Positions 61,431-64,000 of a stretch of DNA of 64,000 bases are shown here, piece by piece; within the stretch, counting starts at the first letter, position 1; each line of letters opens with the position of its first letter. This stretch comes from JAOXRU01 sp965247735 (GTDB lineage Bacteria; Bacteroidota; Bacteroidia; Flavobacteriales; Flavobacteriaceae). The translations under genes and the position numbers were made by a program. The notes beneath the pieces were generated by a model that was given only the letters and a program-made list of their open reading frames with translations, did not search any database and was not told the DNA's origin. Location: positions 248,001-312,000 of the forward strand of contig CBDFHN010000002.1 of the NCBI GenBank assembly GCA_965247735.1, written 5' to 3'.

Positions 61431-62600
61431 TCAAGCAAAAGCTTGCCAGTCTTTCCAAACCACTTCTAATCCGTTTTCTTTAAGCATTATTGTAATTTCT
61501 TCTGTAGTACGCTCATCAGAGATTTCAAATTGCTCTAAAGATTGTTGTGCTACTGCATAACCTCCAGGATTTGTTTTAGATTCGGCACTCATAGAAGTAA
61601 TCCCCAAATGAACTATGTTGTTTCTAAATGCCTCTTGTTCTCTTGTAGAAATAGATAATTCTAAGTCTTCATCTAATAAACGATAGGCACAAATAAGCTG
61701 TACCAAATCAGGATCTGTCATTTCAACTTTTGGTTCTAATCCTCCAGAATGTGGTCGTAGTCGTGGAAAAGAAATAGAATACTTCGTTTTCCAATAGTTT
61801 TTCTGCAAATACTGTAAATGTAATGCTGTAAAAAAACTATCAGCTCTCCAATCTTCTAAACCAAATAGTGCACCTAGTCCAATTTTATGCACTCCTGCCC
61901 TACCCAATCTATCTGGTGTATCCAAACGGTAATCGAAATTGGATTTTCTACCCTTTGGATGGTGTTTTTTATATTCTTCCTTATGATATGTTTCCTGATA
62001 TACCAATACAGCATACAAACCACTATCAATTAACTCTTCATATTCTTTTTGCAACAGCGGCTGAACTTCTATTGATATATTAGAAAAATGATTTTTCATC
62101 AATTGTATTGCATTATTCAAATAGGCAGTACCTACAGTCCTATTAGCTTCCCCAGTAACGAGCAAAATATGATCATAACCTTTCTTTTTTAAAAAAGCTG
62201 TTTCCTTTAAGATTTCAGTATCGGTGAGTGTACGTCTTGGTATTGTATTAGTCATACTAAAACCACAATAGGTACAGATATTTTGACACTCATTACTTAA
62301 ATACATTGGTGCATACATCTGCATGGTATTCCCAAAACGTTTTTTGGTTAACCTATTACTTTGTTGTGCCATTTCTTCTAAAAATGGTTTTGCTGCTGGG
62401 GAAATTAATGCTTTAAAATCTTCTAAATTGCGCTTGGTACTCTGCAGTGCTTTTCTAACATCAGTAGCTGTTTTAGCATAAATACTAGCTAGTGTCTCCT
62501 CCCAATCATACTTATCAAACACTGTTTTAAATGATTTATGTTGTGATATCGTTGGTGTTGATTTATTATGAGGTATTTTTTTATGATCTAAGCTATTCAT
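61431..62600 (-). CDS. thiH: 2-iminoacetate synthase (radical SAM)
   Basis: This radical SAM enzyme splits tyrosine to give dehydroglycine for the thiazole part of thiamine. The 389-residue protein has the cluster motif CQNICTYCGFS (C105, C109, C112), MYAPMYLSNEC, and SISFPRLRPHSG and LSISTREQEAFRN in the C-terminal half. It lies 67 bp after thiG and is the last gene seen of the thi operon. Anaerobic-type thiH is common in Bacteroidota. Confidence 0.93.
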   Translation of the reverse strand: MNSLDHKKIPHNKSTPTISQHKSFKTVFDKYDWEETLASIYAKTATDVRKALQSTKRNLEDFKALISPAAKPFLEEMAQQSNRLTKKRFGNTMQMYAPMYLSNECQNICTYCGFSMTNTIPRRTLTDTEILKETAFLKKKGYDHILLVTGEANRTVGTAYLNNAIQLMKNHFSNISIEVQPLLQKEYEELIDSGLYAVLVYQETYHKEEYKKHHPKGRKSNFDYRLDTPDRLGRAGVHKIGLGALFGLEDWRADSFFTALHLQYLQKNYWKTKYSISFPRLRPHSGGLEPKVEMTDPDLVQLICAYRLLDEDLELSISTREQEAFRNNIVHLGITSMSAESKTNPGGYAVAQQSLEQFEISDERTTEEITIMLKENGLEVVWKDWQAFA

Positions 62601-62667
62601 TTAGTTAAGTTGGCTGTAATTGGTTATTTGCTGCCCATTATTGGTCTTTAGTTTCCGAAGTTTCCTT

Positions 62668-63438
62668 TTATAAATTCAAAAAACTTGTTAATGGGCTGCT
62701 TGCTTCTGCATGTTGTTTTACTGGTGCTAACTTTGCATTATATGCTAACCTACCAGCTTCCACTCCTATTTTAAATGCTCTTGCCATTGCTACAGGGTCT
62801 TGAGATACTGCAATTGCGGTGTTTACTAATACTGCATCTGCACCTAATTCCATAGCATATGCTGCATGTGACGGACTTCCGATACCAGCATCTACAATAA
62901 CTGGAACTGTACTCTGATCAATGATGATTTCTAAAAACTCTACTGTCTTTAATCCTTTGTTACTTCCAATTGGTGCACCTAGTGGCATTACACATTGTAC
63001 ACCTACTTCTTCTAATCGTTTGCATAATACTGGATCTGCATGAATATAAGGCATTACAATAAATCCTAATTTCACCAACTCTTCAGTCGCTTTTAATGTT
63101 TCTATAGGATCGGGAAGTAAATATTTTGGATCTGGATGAATTTCTAATTTTATCCAATTGGTTTCTAAAGCTTCGCGAGATAATTGTGCCGCAAAAATAG
63201 CTTCTTTTGCATCTCTAACACCAGAAGTATTTGGCAATAAATTGATTCTTGAATGTGTTAAATGACTTAAAATATCATCTTCTTCATTTTGGACATCAAC
63301 GCGCTTTAATGCTACAGTTACCAATTCGCTTTCAGAAGCTTCCAAAGCACTTTTCATTACTGAACTGGCACTAAACTTTCCTGTACCAGTAAATAGTCTT
63401 GAATTGAATTCTTTATCTCCTATTTTTAATATGTCCAT
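62668..63438 (-). CDS. thiG: Thiazole synthase ThiG
   Basis: ThiG joins deoxyxylulose phosphate, dehydroglycine and ThiS-thiocarboxylate to the thiazole of thiamine. The 256-residue TIM-barrel protein has FTGTGKF (17-22), the Schiff-base lysine K97 in WIKLEIHPDP, MPLGAPIGS and GADAVLVNTAIAVSQDP. It is 75 bp after thiE and before thiH in the same operon. Confidence 0.95.
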   Translation of the reverse strand: MDILKIGDKEFNSRLFTGTGKFSASSVMKSALEASESELVTVALKRVDVQNEEDDILSHLTHSRINLLPNTSGVRDAKEAIFAAQLSREALETNWIKLEIHPDPKYLLPDPIETLKATEELVKLGFIVMPYIHADPVLCKRLEEVGVQCVMPLGAPIGSNKGLKTVEFLEIIIDQSTVPVIVDAGIGSPSHAAYAMELGADAVLVNTAIAVSQDPVAMARAFKIGVEAGRLAYNAKLAPVKQHAEASSPLTSFLNL

Positions 63439-63513
63439 AATTGTAATTTGCTATGCAAAATGTTTAATCTTCTATTTATAAATCAAACATCTTCCAGTAA
63501 TAATTATCTGTGA

Positions 63514-64000
63514 TTATATTCCGTTTTCTGCCTTGTCAATTATACTTGCTATTTCTTCCTTTTTCTTGCCTGTTAACAACCCTGAAACCGCAATACTAGC
63601 AATACCACTTGCATATAAATCTTTAAAATCTACTAAGGTAATTCCGCCAATGGCAACAACTGGTATTTTTGACTTACAAACTACTGAGTCTTTTCTAAGT
63701 ATATTCTGATATCCCTTAAGCCCCAACACTGGACTTAAGTTCTTTTTTGTTGTTGTTAAACGATAAGGACCCAATCCAATATAATCTACTCCATCTTTAA
63801 TATGTTGTATACATTCTTCCTCAGTATTTGCAGTAGCACCAATAATAAAATTATCTCCAACTATTTTTCGTGCACCTTTTACATCCATATCTAACAATCC
63901 CAAATGAATTCCATCTGCTTGGGCAGCTTGTGCTATACCTACACTGTCATTTACAATCATTACGGCTTCAAAATCATCACATATTGTACGACAAGCCAAT
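63514..64000 (-). CDS. thiE: Thiamine-phosphate synthase ThiE (5' end cut by window)
   Basis: ThiE joins the thiazole and pyrimidine phosphates into thiamine monophosphate. The visible part covers ADGIHLGLLDMD, IIGATANTEEECIQH, DYIGLGPYRLTTTKK and PVVAIGGI, the usual ThiE motifs. The frame stays open to the edge, and the TTG at 63999 is only internal, so the start lies beyond the window. The order thiE-thiG-thiH is a normal thiamine operon. Confidence 0.9.
   Translation of the reverse strand, partial: LACRTICDDFEAVMIVNDSVGIAQAAQADGIHLGLLDMDVKGARKIVGDNFIIGATANTEEECIQHIKDGVDYIGLGPYRLTTTKKNLSPVLGLKGYQNILRKDSVVCKSKIPVVAIGGITLVDFKDLYASGIASIAVSGLLTGKKKEEIASIIDKAENGI

Noticed and set aside
63999..63999. 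TTG as start of thiE
   Set aside because: ThiE is normally about 50 residues longer at the N-terminus; the frame runs off the window.

Overview
This AT-rich window (about one third G+C by eye) is a chromosomal segment of a member of the Bacteroidota, most likely a marine-type Flavobacteriaceae. Evidence: lipoprotein signals of the form 'SCSSDD', DUF3570/DUF4266/ApbE and DUF779/ALDH gene sets typical of flavobacteria, ATG starts without strong Shine-Dalgarno sequences, an ECF sigma/anti-sigma locus with outer-membrane genes, and many T-rich hairpin terminators. No rRNA, tRNA, prophage or CRISPR array was seen.

Layout. 1-9.9 kb is housekeeping: a secreted Asp-box/VPS10-like protein cut by the window edge, a DUF2461 gene, serine acetyltransferase plus cysteine synthase, a TruA-type pseudouridine synthase, a uracil-DNA glycosylase family protein, and an SDR reductase with an alpha/beta hydrolase. 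10-18 kb is envelope and signalling: a duplicated-domain lipoprotein, an OmpR-type two-component pair preceded by 11-bp direct repeats, and an ECF sigma/anti-sigma locus with a DUF4097-like protein, two outer-membrane barrels and a DUF2807 lipoprotein. Matching TGCAACC-N16-GTC promoters sit before the sigma gene and the second barrel. 18-31.5 kb holds a thioredoxin-ApbE-DUF4266-DUF3570 operon, a DEAD-box helicase, DUF1059, MOSC and YitT proteins, topoisomerase III, and a methionine-sulfoxide/redox operon (msrB, msrA, a glutaredoxin-GNAT fusion, selO).

The most unusual material is in small genes. At 31.9-32.6 kb five tandem copies, about 154.5 bp apart, each encode the same cationic 24-residue peptide; the copies differ only at synonymous codon positions. 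A 44-residue ORF with the same leader type follows. Directly before selO, two tandem 31-codon ORFs are chained to each other and to selO by ATGA overlaps. A diverged copy of the same element lies before apbE, where one extra base makes it an in-frame N-terminal extension.

33-41 kb has two lipoproteins, a second DEAD-box helicase, a cold-shock-domain protein, an alpha/beta hydrolase-OsmC fusion, a glycosyltransferase, a DinB protein, a frameshifted IS200/RAYT-type transposase and an ankyrin lipoprotein. 41-50 kb is an accessory region of small minus-strand genes and gene remnants. From 45.5 to 50.2 kb every neighbouring gene pair is separated by one member of an imperfect-palindrome family, resembling a cassette array; one of these genes is a free-standing EF-Tu domain III homologue. 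50-64 kb has small accessory genes, an AraC-aldehyde dehydrogenase-DUF779 locus lying between two inverted copies of a MITE-like element, a large lipoprotein, an MscS channel, a histidine kinase-receiver pair, and the thiE-thiG-thiH genes, with thiE cut by the right edge.
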